Shown piece after piece: positions 39,640-51,119 of a DNA stretch of 64,000 nt. The notes beneath the pieces were generated by a model. That model did not search any database, was not told the origin of the DNA, and saw only the letters and a program-made list of their open reading frames with translations. Every line of letters begins with the position of its first letter. Position 1 is the first letter of the stretch. The translations under genes were made by a program, and so were the position numbers. Source of the DNA: Numida meleagris (taxonomy: Eukaryota > Chordata > Aves > Galliformes > Numididae); the NCBI RefSeq assembly GCF_002078875.1, contig NC_034410.1, positions 103,670,138-103,734,137 on the forward strand, in the 5' to 3' direction.

Positions 39640-39850
39640 ATCTCTCAGTTAGGTGCTCTGAATTTCCAGACAAGTTCATTAAGCACGAACAGACAGAACT
39701 GAGGAATTTACACATGCAAAATATTGCCAAGCAGATGTCAGAGTTTGCTGTACTGGGCCGTGCCAGCGCTGTGTTCTTCTATTTGCATTTCACCTCATGT
39801 TTTCTGGTATTATGCTAATTGCTGCTATATATAGTATGTGGCCACATGCT
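39640..39850. promoter_or_regulatory. Candidate conserved enhancer with POU octamer cluster
   Basis: Three POU-type motifs lie within about 105 bases: ATGCAAAA at 39714-39721, a perfect octamer ATTTGCAT at 39781-39788, and ATGCTAAT at 39812-39819. They are embedded in balanced-composition sequence unlike the A/T-simple flanks. A 61-codon frame covers it but shows no domain. Enhancer function is inference from motif density only. Confidence 0.25.
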
Positions 39851-40951
39851 ATCAGAGTTTAAAATAATGCTATGACATTTTATCTTGAAATGTGGAATAA
39901 TTTATTAGAAGTAGTCAACTACATGTATTTATAAATGAATGCAAAAATGACTGACTTGATGAAACAGCCATGCAGAACTCAATGTTGCACACATAAGGAA
40001 CTGACCCAGAGCCTGATTCAGTCCTTCTTGACTTTCCTGTTTGCAAATAATTCTCTCTTCTCTTTCTGGAGTCATTAAATAGATTTAGCTGAAAAATCAA
40101 GTAAGGTTGCACACCAGTAACATTAATGGTTTTGTGAAATGCGTATACCACTTTGAATTAGAACCTAGAAGGTCTGGCTTGCTGTAAAATATGCTTAATG
40201 TCGTGTTAACTGAACAGTAAGATAAAATATAGGGAAAAGGGTGATAAGATTTCAAGGTGGAATGCTATTGGCTTTTGCAAGTAGTATATGGCATATGGTA
40301 AAAGAGAAAACAGTAAGGAAGATATATGACAAAGAGAAAAGGGTTATCTTTGACAAAATTTTGAGGTTCTCAAAAAGAATTGGTGCTGACAGTGGGGTAA
40401 GAGGATTTCTTTAAAAGGACTGAAATGCTTGAATAATACCACCTACATCTTGCAGAGAATATGTAATCCAGCATTATTTTCTGTCTTCCAAATTTTGGCT
40501 AGTTGACTGAAAGGTTGTTTTTGATTTATTTATGTTTTAGTTAGCCATTAATAATCAAACATATACCTAAACATATCTTTTTATGCACACAGGAAAAGTT
40601 CCAGAGAAGGATTGAATAGTCTGATGTCACCAACTTGAAAAGCAGATGAAGAAATATAATATTGGAAGAACCACAGGAAATATTTGCTGAAGACAAGAAT
40701 CGATTGAGAACATGAGCAAATATTTTCAAAATATCTGTAATATATACAGATACAGATCTTGTCCCAACAGGAGTATGACAGAAGAGGACAGGATGATAAA
40801 AATAGTCGGAATTCATTTTCCAACAGCTTTAGAGATGAACATTTTTGTTATAAGTTTTTAGAGTAAAATATTTATGTCAAGCTATTTATGTCAAACACAT
40901 TTGTAGATCACAATCAAATTTGTCCACTAACTGGAAACTAAAGTAATTTAA

Positions 40952-41034
40952 TTGTATGTACATATTCATACACAGACGCATATATATAAATATCTGTACA
41001 TGCATAAATATGTGAATATATATATATACACACA
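40952..41034. repeat. TA/CA-rich low-complexity tract
   Basis: Interrupted TATATA, CATACACA and ATACACAC steps, similar in make-up to the tract at 931-1005. A frame across it is Tyr/His/Ile-rich for that reason. Confidence 0.65.
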
Positions 41035-41647
41035 ATTATTTGTCATTGAACAATCGTTGGATTTTTGCAGAGTTCTGAGGAAGTTGTTACCAAAGTTGAA
41101 TTCTGGAACCAGTTCAAGACACCCACAAAACTTTCTTCAGCTGTGCTTTGAGCCCAGCTCAAATGCTTTTAAATATGGCAAATTACTTAAATGTAAGAGG
41201 TAATTTGAAAATCTTCAAATGTATGATATTAATAGTTCATAATTTCATGTGAAAGCAAATTTGTTTCTTTTTCATGTTGGAAGACAAAATGAAAATCTGA
41301 AAAGAATCTGTTCTGAACAAACTGATATTAAGGTCTTCTGTGGCTTTTTAAAAAATTTCAAATTCTACCTCAAACCTAACCACACAAATTATTTTGTTAT
41401 AATTTGAGTAGTCACTCAAATTGCAGTATAAATAATATGAAATTCTCATCTGAGTATTTTTTGATGAAACATTTCAATGTGATCAATTCCTTTACCCTCA
41501 GATGTACAGCCTTCTTTATATGTATTTGTTACTAGCTTCTTTTTATCCAAGTCATCCATTTTGAATTAATATAATAATGTGTTAATCTCTCTAAACAACA
41601 AAAGTATTAAAAAAAACCCTGCTTTTTGAATTGATATTTCTTAGAAA

Positions 41648-41777
41648 CATAGAATCATAGAATGGGTCATGTTGGAAGGGACCTCACAGCCCACCCAGTC
41701 CCAATCCCCTGCCTTGGGCAGGTCTGCCACTCATTAGATCAGGCTGCCCAGGGCACCATCCTACCAAGCCTTGAAAT
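41648..41777 (-). mobile_element. CR1 LINE, 3' tail fragment
   Basis: This is an antisense CR1 piece. The 3' end at 41648 shows CATAGAATCATAGAATGG (two antisense terminal repeats), then GGAAGGGACCTCACAGCCC, CCCTGCCTTGGGCAGG and CAGGCTGCCCAGGGC, stopping at the CCTTGAA word that normally begins the antisense ORF2 end. About 130 bp remain, and no coding part is left. It is a third tail type, distinct from both the 20.9/42.4-kb pair and the 38.8-kb tail. Confidence 0.9.
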
Positions 41778-42373
41778 GATTTGTATGTACTTTTGAATAG
41801 AAAGAATAAGGCAAATAGTGTTCTTCAAATTAAAAGAGAAAGTAAAAAGTCATATGCTAAGGCACAAGAACAGCAATCAATTAGCATTGTCAGTGTAAGT
41901 TAGATGGTAGCAACACCACCTGAACAAACAGAAAAATATAGACCTGATAACAGAGAAATTCAAATAAAAACACTGGAAAGCAATATCATGTTTTGTAATA
42001 ATAGCCATGATTATAGTGTACCTGTATTATTGGATTTCGTTTTTACAAATAGTTTCTTCCTTTCCTAAGCCTTTCAGTCTTCTGATAGCTCACTTTGGCC
42101 ATTGACTGGTAGATTTTGAAACAATGTCTCTGATAAAGAGAATGATAAAACTCTGGCAGAATTAGTATTACTGTGTGTCTGCTTTCTCCAAAATGCTGAC
42201 ATAATAGTGCATTATAACTTCTTTCTTTAACATGGCAAAGGAATCTGGAGTTATTAGGATATTTTTAAAAATGTTTTAAAGACCTGGCACAGGTTTGGCC
42301 CCATCATAGCATTCATAAAATCTCAATCAGAACACTTCTTTGGTGCCATATTGTTTGGTTAACCTTGAATGAG
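41778..42373. other. Unique non-coding DNA between two CR1 copies
   Basis: About 600 bases of AT-rich sequence with no frame, repeat or motif that I can support. Confidence 0.6.
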
Positions 42374-43404
42374 CTGTGGTCAATGGAGTTAAATCCAGTC
42401 AGCGGCCAGTCATGAGTGGTGTCCCTCAAGGCTCAGTACTGGGGCCGCTTCTATTCAACATCTTTATTAATGAACTTGATGAGGGGATTGAGTGCACCCT
42501 CAGTAAGTTTGCAGATGACACCAAGCTGGGAGGGAGTGTTGATCTGCCGGAGGGTAGAAAGGCACTACAGAGGGACCTGGATCGACTGGAACGATGGGCC
42601 AAGGTAAACTGTAGGAGTTTCAATAGGGCCAAGTGTTGGGTCCTGCATTTTGGTCACAACAACCCCAGGCAACCCTACAGGCTTGGGGAGGAGTGGCTGG
42701 AAAGCTGCCTGACGGAAAAGGACCTTGGTGTGCTGATGGACAGGCAGCTGAATATGAGCCAGCAGTGTGCTCAGGTGGCCAAGAAGGACAGTGGCATCCT
42801 GGCTTGGATCAGGAATGGTGTGGTGAGCAGGACTAGGGAAGTCATCCTGCCCCTGTACTTGGCACTGGTGAGGCCCCACCTCAAGTACCGTGTTCAGTTT
42901 TGGGCACCTCAGTGCAGAAAGGACATTGAGGAGCAGGTCCAAAGAAGGGCAGTAAGGCTTGTGAAGGGCTTGGAGAATATACCCTATGAGGAGAGACTAA
43001 AGGAACTGGGGCTGTTTAGTCTGGGGAAGACAAGGCTGAGGGGAGACCTTATTGCTCACTTCAAATACCTGAAAGGTGATTGCAGTGAGAGCGGGGTTGG
43101 TCTCTTCTCACTGGTGACAGGTGGCAGGACAAGGGGAAATGGCCTCAAGTTGCGCCAGGGGAGGTTTAGGTTGGATATCAGGAAAAACTTCTTTCCAGAA
43201 AGGGTTGTTAAGAACTGGAAGAGGCTCCCCAGGGAGGTGGTTGAGTCACCATCCCTGAATGTGTTTAAAAACCATTTGGATGTGGTGCTCAGGGACATGA
43301 TTTAGGGGTGGGTTGTTAGAGTTAGGGTGGTATGGTTAGGTTGCGGTTGGACTTGATGATCTTGAAGGTCCTTTCCAACCTGAGCAATTCTATGATTCTA
43401 TGAT
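42374..43404 (+). mobile_element. CR1 LINE, 1.03-kb 5'-truncated copy, young-looking
   Basis: Plus-strand CR1 truncated inside the reverse transcriptase region. It contains an open ORF2 tail to the natural stop at 43305, a 3' UTR of about 100 bases (GGTTGGACTTGATGATC and CCTTTCCAACCTGAG words) and the terminal repeats ATTCTATG-ATTCTATG ending at about 43404. There is no poly-A tail, as expected of CR1. Its last ~750 bp match the minus-strand copy at 20.9 kb with about three differences noticed by eye, which points to recent insertion of both or to sequence homogenisation. Confidence 0.95.
42376..43305 (+). pseudogene. CR1 ORF2 reverse transcriptase, C-terminal 309 codons, open
   Basis: A 5'-truncated but uninterrupted ORF2 segment. 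Residues 14-24 hold [11 protein letters not shown] (RT motif B region) and residues 45-48 hold FADD, the catalytic motif C of CR1-type RTs. The thumb and C-terminal region ([10 protein letters not shown], then [15 protein letters not shown], later [14 protein letters not shown]) runs to the stop. Missing are the N-terminal endonuclease and RT motif A, so it cannot be an active enzyme. There is no promoter or host start codon; the frame begins where the insertion begins (GTG within the truncated body). Absence of any stop or frameshift over 309 codons is notable and fits a young insertion. I annotate it as a dead transposon fragment, not a host gene. Confidence 0.9.
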
Positions 43405-44269
43405 TTACTGAATGCTTGGAGTGCTTACTGATTATGGGGAAAACTGTCAGCTTTACTGTAGAAAAATTGATTGAATTTGGAGTGAGCAGCAGAACAAGGT
43501 CCTGTGGGACAAATAATACATTTGTTTATATCTATTTTCAAACATTACATTCTGTCTAAGGTCTTGGAAGAACTTTACATCAGAACTTTACATCAGAACT
43601 CTGATCTGAATCTATGGCAGATTCATGTGAGGGAAAGTTAGTGGTGAAATACTGAGTTCAGTGTTAATAAAAACTCTTAATAACCATAATGCGATGTGAA
43701 TACATCAAGACACTGATAGTCATAGCAGTTTTTAGTGCACTTCTCTGTGATCTTTTTAATAACATTCCATGGCTTCCTTGTCAATCTGGATAACAGTCTG
43801 AAGGGAATAGAGTTTAAACTAGGTTTGATCTATTTCCTTCTTCTATTAGAATTTGTTTGTTTTTTTTTTTAAGTTAAAAATATGTATATCAAATGGGTTT
43901 TAGTAGTAAATCTCTGTCAAAATAGAAGGAGGTCTTCATCTGTAAAGAGCTGTCTTTTGGAATCCTAACTGGAGACCAAGACTTGCAGCTTACATCATGC
44001 TGACAAGAGAATTTAGGTTTGCAGATTCTAAGTTTCTACTCCATTCAGATTTCTCTTATGGTTTCTAGTCTTGGCAAGAAACTCTTACATTCTTTTCTTA
44101 ACACATATTGAGCTTATCCTCACTCCTGGGAGCAAATCAGGTTAAGACCTCTACAGGAGAAAATGAGGATATTCTCAGTGAGTCTGGACATACAGGTTTT
44201 TCATTATATTTGTAAAGTATTTCAAATATTTGTATTTATGCAGATATTTCAAATATTTATAAATGTTTT
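43405..44269. other. Unique non-coding DNA
   Basis: No gene is seen. It contains a short tandem repeat of the 13-base unit GAACTTTACATCA (43570-43595, plus five further bases) and a 12-T run near 43859-43870. Confidence 0.6.
43570..43600. repeat. 13-bp tandem repeat, 2.4 copies
   Basis: GAACTTTACATCA is repeated exactly twice and followed by GAACT. This is slippage-type short tandem repeat. Confidence 0.85.
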
Positions 44270-44333
44270 CACAGAATGAGAGAATTGTAGGGTTTGGAAG
44301 GGACCTCTAGAGTTCATTGAGTCCAACCCCAAA
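44270..44333 (-). mobile_element. CR1 LINE, minimal 3' tail
   Basis: Only about 64 bases remain, antisense: CACAGAATGAGAGAATTGTAGG (diverged terminal repeats) followed by GTTTGGAAGGGACCTC and TTGAGTCCAACCCC, the antisense CR1 3' UTR signature. It is extremely 5'-truncated, which is common for CR1. Confidence 0.8.
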
Positions 44334-44403
44334 TTTTAATTGCTCTTGTATCAAAATTTTTCTCCAAATTCCTTTCCATGAAAAATTTACATTACATTGT
44401 ACT

Positions 44404-44435
44404 GGAATTCTAACTTGGAATTCTAACTTGGAATT
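44404..44435. repeat. 13-bp tandem repeat, 2.5 copies
   Basis: The unit GGAATTCTAACTT occurs twice exactly and is followed by GGAATT. It lies only about 70 bases from a CR1 tail, but the unit is not CR1 sequence. Confidence 0.85.
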
Positions 44436-47400
44436 ATAATTTCATGTCACAGTGGAAACCTATGGGTAACTACTGCATTTTAACACATTAACATTCAAAT
44501 TGTGCATTTTCCAAATTAGCTGAATGTTTTATGCGTTTTTTCTAAAAACACAATTTCACAGGGCTGCAACTGAAAACCACACTATGTTTTGTGGATTCCT
44601 CTCAAAAAGCACTTTTAGACATTTTTATTAAAAGATGTTGACAAACCAATTTTTGGCACTTTTATTTTCAGAACCTTAATTTATTGAATGTTTTGTCTGC
44701 AGTAAACCAACAGGACTGACCTGACATGACTTCACTGAGTTAGTACATAAGGACAATGAAAGATAGAGTAGAGCACTTCCTCTTTTTCAGACATCATTCT
44801 TGAAGAGTCCTAATGGTTTTCATCATGTTCTCCTTTTATTTCATCTGTGAAGAAAATCAGGATTGTACTCAAGAGGAATGTGAAGTTACAGTGTATTTTG
44901 TCTCCATGCAGATAGATGTTTCTATCTCATGTCTCTAATTCTTCCAAATGAATGTTTGAGGCTTTTCAGTGGCATCTTCTGCCAGGATTTGGCAGAAGTT
45001 ACTGCAGAGCAGCTGGCTCAAGAATCACTCTAGATAAAACAAGTGATATGGTCCTGGCTAGAGGAGATCTGGCATATCTGCCTCTGTCTGATATTTGATA
45101 CTTGTGTGGATATCCAGGGCTTCAGTCCTTGTTATTCTTGGATGATCAGTTTTCAGCAGTTGCCAGGATTACCTTCCCTCATTTGCATACGGTGAGGAGA
45201 TTATCATTTTATTTCTGAAGGACACTTTGTCACTTTAAGCCTTTGCCACCTGCATAGTGTCCTACTTTGAACTACTTCCTATATTCATTTGGAAACAACA
45301 CTTCATGCATATCGGAGAGCTCTCATCAGTGTGGAAGATAGGTAAAGTAGATGTTCCAGGGCAAAATGCAGCAGTTTCACAGTTTCTGAATGCTGGTTGT
45401 AATATTTGCGGTATGAATATTTTGTGGCCATTTCCTTTGAGAAATAAACTTTCAGTAACAAATTATCAATTTATTGCTCAATTCAGTGGTTTTCTGCTTC
45501 TATCAATATGGAAAAATTTACAACACTTCTTTTTTCTTTGACTCAAAATGAATTAAAATTTTTTTGGAATACCTGACTCTCAACTTTTTTGATCTTTACT
45601 ACTTTTTCTCCTTTTTCTTGATCACTTGCCAAACTTGCATAAATTGAAGATTTTTTTTCCCTTGTAATTTCAATATTTACTTATATCTTAGGGAATATGA
45701 AGAATTCATGTTGATTAACATCAACCATGTAATAGGCACTCCCTTACAGCTGTAATCAAAGTTGTTTGAAACTATGTTAAAATATCATGGACATCTAAAT
45801 GGGAGGTTTTTTTTAAGTACAATAGAGGTATTTGAAATAAGTTTTTTCCTTGCTGAATCATTAGTTTTGTGACTTCCTCCTCTGAATCAGTGTGGATATG
45901 TTTGCCTTTAGGGTATGCTTCAAGGATCACCATTTAAAGCAGACTGCTGGGAAAGCAGAATTAGCTTGAAGAGCATATTATTTGATGGAGTTATCATTTC
46001 TCACACCTCCGTTTTAGAAAAAAAAACCACCAACATTCATTGATTCCTTCTTTATGCAGTGGTGGATGATAATTTTGAATCATGCATCCACTTCAATTTT
46101 ATTTTTTAAATCAACTTGTTATAAATATACAGACACAGCCATAATAAATGAATGCCAATAAATACTGTTTCCATTTTTCATTGAAATATCAGGACATCGT
46201 GACTGCACAAGTAACTTTAAAATAAATGACATTGAAACCTCACATTCTTTAGTTATAATAATATAGGTGTTATGACTGTAATCAGAAATGCTCATACAAA
46301 TACTTTTTAATTGTTCCTCAACATGATAAATTTACATCATTTTGATTGCAGATGGCATCTGCTGCTTTTAGAGTACGTGGCCAAAGCATGTTTCTTCAAC
46401 TGGCATATAAATAGATTGCGGTTTTCAGCACGTCTGTATATGTAATGTAACTGGAATAAAACAAGTGCAAGTGCAGTGAGAAGATATTTTTGACTGCCAT
46501 CTTGTAAAGACGTCTGGTAGAGGAAAGCATAAAATTAGGTCTAGTGTGCTTTTGAGGACCATTTTTATGAACTTGATATTTGCACGATTTAGTTTCATGG
46601 TCTGTGGAGAGGGGTATCACCTGTTCATCTAATCTAATCTACACTGATATATGGAAATGAAAAATTGCACACTGAAGGTATTAGGCAAGTTTTTGCTGCA
46701 TTACATACCCTTAGTGGGATTCATTTAGAATTATCTCTTTATCACAGTGAGAATCCTTGACCACTGCACAATTTCTCCATTGTCACTAGTTGCTGTAGTC
46801 ATTGGTGGCATTTGATACTGTTGAAAAAAAAAAAAAAAGTAGAAAACATCTCACCTTAAAAAGGAGAACAAAAGAGGGAAAAGAGAAAGAGGTAAAGGTA
46901 GAAACCGTGTCAGCATTTCCCAAGCATTGTGAAACCCTCAAATGGTGAATATGTTGTCTTCTCTTCCTAATCAACTCTTGATAATGAAAGATTTATTAGA
47001 TAAATGTAGGACATTTTTGTATTGGTACATGCAATTCCTGAAAAGACACTGTGATCTCCTCTGCTGTAATGATTATCTGAATTTGTACAATAAATATCTT
47101 TGCAATATCCATTTACTCCAAGAGTTGGGGGTACACGTGTAGGATGGGAATTCTGTTGCTTGCTGGTAACTGTTCACTTAAGTTACATTATTTTGCTTTC
47201 ATCTGTGTTCACTGAGGGGCATGTGATGGCTGTGATGGCTTCTTTCATGTGCAAATATAAAATGGGTTTCCTGAACATTTATGCAGGAGACTTTGAATTT
47301 TGACTTCTTGGACCAGTAGAGGAAAACAAACACTGTGTAAACATGGATAAAGCTAATTCATTTAACAGTTCATATGAATGCAAATGCAAACTGCCTCATT

Positions 47401-47785
47401 TATTCAAAAAGATCTACTGAGTTAAAAAACAAACTAGTGTTTGCTACAGTCAGAAGAAAGATTAAAAATAAAACCAGTGCATTTTTTCTCACCATATTCA
47501 CATTTAATTCTGTGTTTACTTCTAGTGTTTCTGTCACACTTTTGTTTGAAATATAGATCTGAACTCTCAATTGTTTTCTGAACAGACTGTTGTACTCCTG
47601 CAAAATTTCACTGATCTCTTCTGTGCTCAAAATGCTGCCTTAACAGAAGAAACTTCTGGAGTGGGCTTTCAGTCGCAGCCTCTGGTCCCATATTCAAGCC
47701 CCACTGTGAGAAAGAGATATGTGAACATGTAGAGATAGTAACTGAAACATATCCTAATTCTTTTATTTATTCACTAGGATATATG

Positions 47786-47822
47786 CTTTCTTCCTTTCTT
47801 TCTGTCTTTCTGTCTTTTTTTA
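47786..47822. repeat. (CTTT)n/(CTGT)n pyrimidine microsatellite
   Basis: CTTTCTTCCTTTCTTTCTG-type repeat grading into CTGTCTTT and a T run. Tetranucleotide-type simple sequence. Confidence 0.75.
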
Positions 47823-50800
47823 ATTTTCCAGGCTTGCTAAAACAGATATCAACAGCATTGCTATAAAGCCAGAATAGTGAACAAGTTGTGATTACACCAT
47901 AATCAGAAGTGGCCAAGGTATAATCAAAGCTCCAGTTGCTCAAATTTTTCTAGAGCAATGCGGGAATGATCTTTTAATAAACTCTACAAAAATGTAACTA
48001 TTGTAGAAAAAAAAAGAAAATGGAAAATATTCTTTCAACAATTTTCATGAAATACTTTGTGCACCAGGGCAGATTTCCATCTGAATATTTTGCATTTTAA
48101 AATAACAGATTTCAGAATTATTCTCATACATTTTCATTTTCTAGTTTAAGTATTGTGCACTCTTGAGCCTTGACACTGAAGAAAATAACATCTTTGCAGT
48201 TCTAATTGAAAACAAGATCATGGAAGAAAGATCAACTGAAAATGCAGCAGCTTTTGATGTGTTTGGCATTTTGTTGTGAACATTTCACAAAGGCCCAGAA
48301 AGAACAATGCTTAATTTTCTGATCCTGGATTGAATTTATAGCTCTGGCAGTCAGAAAATCATCTTTGGACTTGTAAAACACAAGCATTTGATCTGGAAAC
48401 TACTGAGAGAGAATAAATATGGAACCCCACAATGCCACTCATTCAGTTACTTTTTGGCATGTAGTAACTGGACTGAAAGAAGAGATGCAAATAAATACAA
48501 GTTCAATCAAGTGTGAGAAGACAGGTTTTCCACATGAAAACTAGCATCACCTCTATACTGGTTCTGAGGCCAATTCCAAGTTCATTATACTGTCAAGGAC
48601 ATTTTGTCCTCACTTTTATAGCAATGTGCTTTGCACTCAACATCGTTATTGATACAATACATATGTTTATGGAGAAACTTCCATTAGAAATAGACCCCCC
48701 TTTACCCCTAATCAATATTTCATTTCTTTTATCAAGTAATCTCATTCAACTTCATCTATAATATTTCAGGCCTAACAATGTAATCTCTGAAAGACAACAG
48801 AACAGGAAATAAAGAGAGAAGATGGGAGAAGAGAAAGGAAAAAGCGAGCAAGAGAACAGCTTGCTTTGCTCTCATTATTGCTATCCGTCAAAAAATGTGC
48901 AGAGCCCTCTGTCAGCACATAGGCCCATTCTTCTTTGTTCTTTTTAATGATATTCTTACAGAAGTTACATCTAAGTTCCGTATGCGTATCCGTCACTGAC
49001 TGTGAATCAGAATGTATATGAAGATCCATTCATTTACATCATAATTCTGATATCAACCTTTCCTGTTACCACAGAAACACAGTCCATGACCATGCTTTGT
49101 ATTAAAAAGAAAATATATGATACCATCAATGATGACAGCTCCCATGATTTAATCCTTGATTTTTGTCATAAAACCTGACCTTTACTTGATCTTACTGCTT
49201 TACTTGCACATCTGATTTTTAAGACTGCTGATAACTTGGCTTCATTTACTTCCTCAGTCTGCTCTAATATAAATTTACAAGGATCAGAGTTTCCCAAATG
49301 CATCAGTTCTCTGTGGCTTTTGTCTGCTAAATAGAATGCTCTATTTTTGCCTAACCAGAAAACTAGTGTCCCTAATGCCTCTAATGCTTATCATAAATTA
49401 TCTTGTCGTTCAAGGCTGAAATATAATCTCTTGAGAATATTTCCATTTCTATCCTATTGTTGCTTTGTCTGCCTGTTTAGCAGTTTCTACAGGTCAGACG
49501 AAGCCCACAAAGATCAAGTCCATTCTTAGCTTTCAGGGGTGGTTATAGGTCGTAGCCATTTGGTATCCTTTTCTGATGTTTTTTTATTTAAGTTCTTCTC
49601 ATGCTGAGATATCTGATAAGTGAGTTGTATGTGCTGTTATACTTGCATTCTAACTTTTACAGTTCAGAGAGGCTGGAATTTGTCAGTAAAGATATGAACC
49701 CATATATCACCCACTGCTTGAAGGTTAGCAACATAAATCTTTCAATAAAAGAACAAAGGCCTACAAGCATGTTCACATTTCCTTAGCTTTCGGTGATAAA
49801 GAAGCCATTTTCAAAACAGCAATTAGGTAAAACCATAAAAATGCATACTGTAATTGTGTTCTTCATAAAATAGAGCCAAAATAGCCTTGCATTTATACTC
49901 AGAAAGAACTTATTAACATCTAAGGTCTCTGATTTGCCTCTAAATCTATTCTTTTTTTTCTCTCCCTTTCCCCCCTGCCCCCGACTTTTCTTCCATACGG
50001 AACATGTTCTCTTTTGTTTTGAATTTTGGACCTTTAACTCCTATTTTACTTCAGGAATTATTCATTACCTAATTGAAAGCACAGTGCATTTGAGGCTAAC
50101 ATTTTTGGATAAATAAGAATCTCTTTTATAGAAAAATCTATGGCTCTCTCTAGTTTAGATATCATGAGAAGACTGATGTTTATAATATAGAACATTTCTA
50201 TTACTCTTTTCAGCTTCCAAATGTTTTGCAAACAAGAGTATTTCAGAAATGGTGAAAGTAAAGGAGTGATGGTAAATCAAGAGTCAAAGGCTGAAGAGAG
50301 ATTATTGTTGAATATTATGGTTCTTGTGTCCCTGGACCACTTTCCTGTTCCTTTGATGAGATGACCTTTTTCTTTATGGCAGACTCTTAGCTGGGATGAG
50401 GCCAGATTTCATGGCAATGATGCATTGCCTCCCACCAATATGTTTCTGCTTTGGCTGCTGCGAACACAGTACTTCAGTTTGGTCTAGTAGATGATTTTTT
50501 CAGCTGATCTGAGGAAAGAAAAAAGAAGAACCTCCTGTCTTACATATTAGAAAACACTGCTTGTGTTTCTAGAAAGTGAACAAGTTTAAGGGGAACACAC
50601 TTTCTGTGTGTTTTAAAAATTATATCTTTTTTTTTTTTTTATCTCAGTGGGGAAGAACTAATTGTATTATGACCATTGTATCCCTGATCCCAAATGACTC
50701 TTTTCTAGACTCACTGACTTTAGAAAATGGGTCAAGTCACTTCACTCAGATTTTCATCCTGAGTAAAATGGCTGGAAAATTATAATATGCCATCTTTTTA

Positions 50801-50905
50801 AAGTATTACATTATAGTAACTATAATTTTACTATTTATTTTAATGTTTATTTTAGCCAAAAGGAAAATTAAGTTTCTGTGGGTAATCTGTGTATATTGAT
50901 ACTAT

Positions 50906-50934
50906 AGCTTTGATACTGTAGCTATATCAAAGCT
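50906..50934. promoter_or_regulatory. Opposed TCF/LEF-like sites in an inverted repeat
   Basis: AGCTTTGATA (50906-50915) and TATCAAAGCT (50925-50934) are perfect reverse complements with a 9-base spacer, and each contains a TCF/LEF-type CTTTGATA core. It may be a paired binding site, a hairpin, or chance in AT-rich DNA. Confidence 0.2.
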
Positions 50935-51059
50935 CCTTCTTACCTATAATCTAAATTATCACTTATTAATGGAAGAAAAAAAGGTCCATATGTCTCATTT
51001 CCATGGTCTGACAGACTAGTGCTCTCTTCTTGAATACTCAAAAGATTAGAAGACTTCAG

Positions 51060-51102
51060 TTTTTTTTCCCTCTCTTTTTTTTCTTTCTTTTTTTTTTTTT
51101 TT
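51060..51102. repeat. Pyrimidine-rich tract
   Basis: T runs interrupted by CCC, CTC and C over 43 bases; simple sequence. Confidence 0.8.
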
Positions 51103-51119
51103 ATGAAGAAAAGGAAAGG

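Larger units (their letters stand above)
38901..41647. other. Unique non-coding DNA with candidate regulatory patch
   Basis: No gene is recognised. The 39590-39850 part is repeat-free and contains three POU octamer-type motifs. A TA/CA-rich tract lies at 40952-41034 and an imperfect 14-bp tandem repeat at 40869-40896. Confidence 0.55.

Noticed and set aside
931..41034. TA/CA-rich tracts at 931-1005 and 40952-41034 as copies of one repeat family
   Set aside because: Similar composition but no shared word order; independent low-complexity tracts explain them.
42565..42942. Antisense 125-codon frame across the 42.4-kb CR1, repeated in part at 21372-21716
   Set aside because: The frame recurs because the CR1 copy recurs. 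It is antisense to the RT frame and has no independent support.
42376..43305. Reverse transcriptase frame as a possible domesticated host gene or retron-like system
   Set aside because: It is a 5'-truncated CR1 ORF2 with its own 3' UTR and terminal repeats. No start codon context, promoter or partner gene is present.
43303..43350. GGGTTG/GTTAGGG words resembling telomeric repeats
   Set aside because: They belong to the CR1 3' untranslated region and are irregular. The same words are in the 20.9-kb copy.
48896..48919. TGTGC AGAG CC CTCT ... GCACA nested inverted repeat
   Set aside because: The arms are short with an asymmetric 4-base bulge. It is not strong enough to call as an RNA structure.
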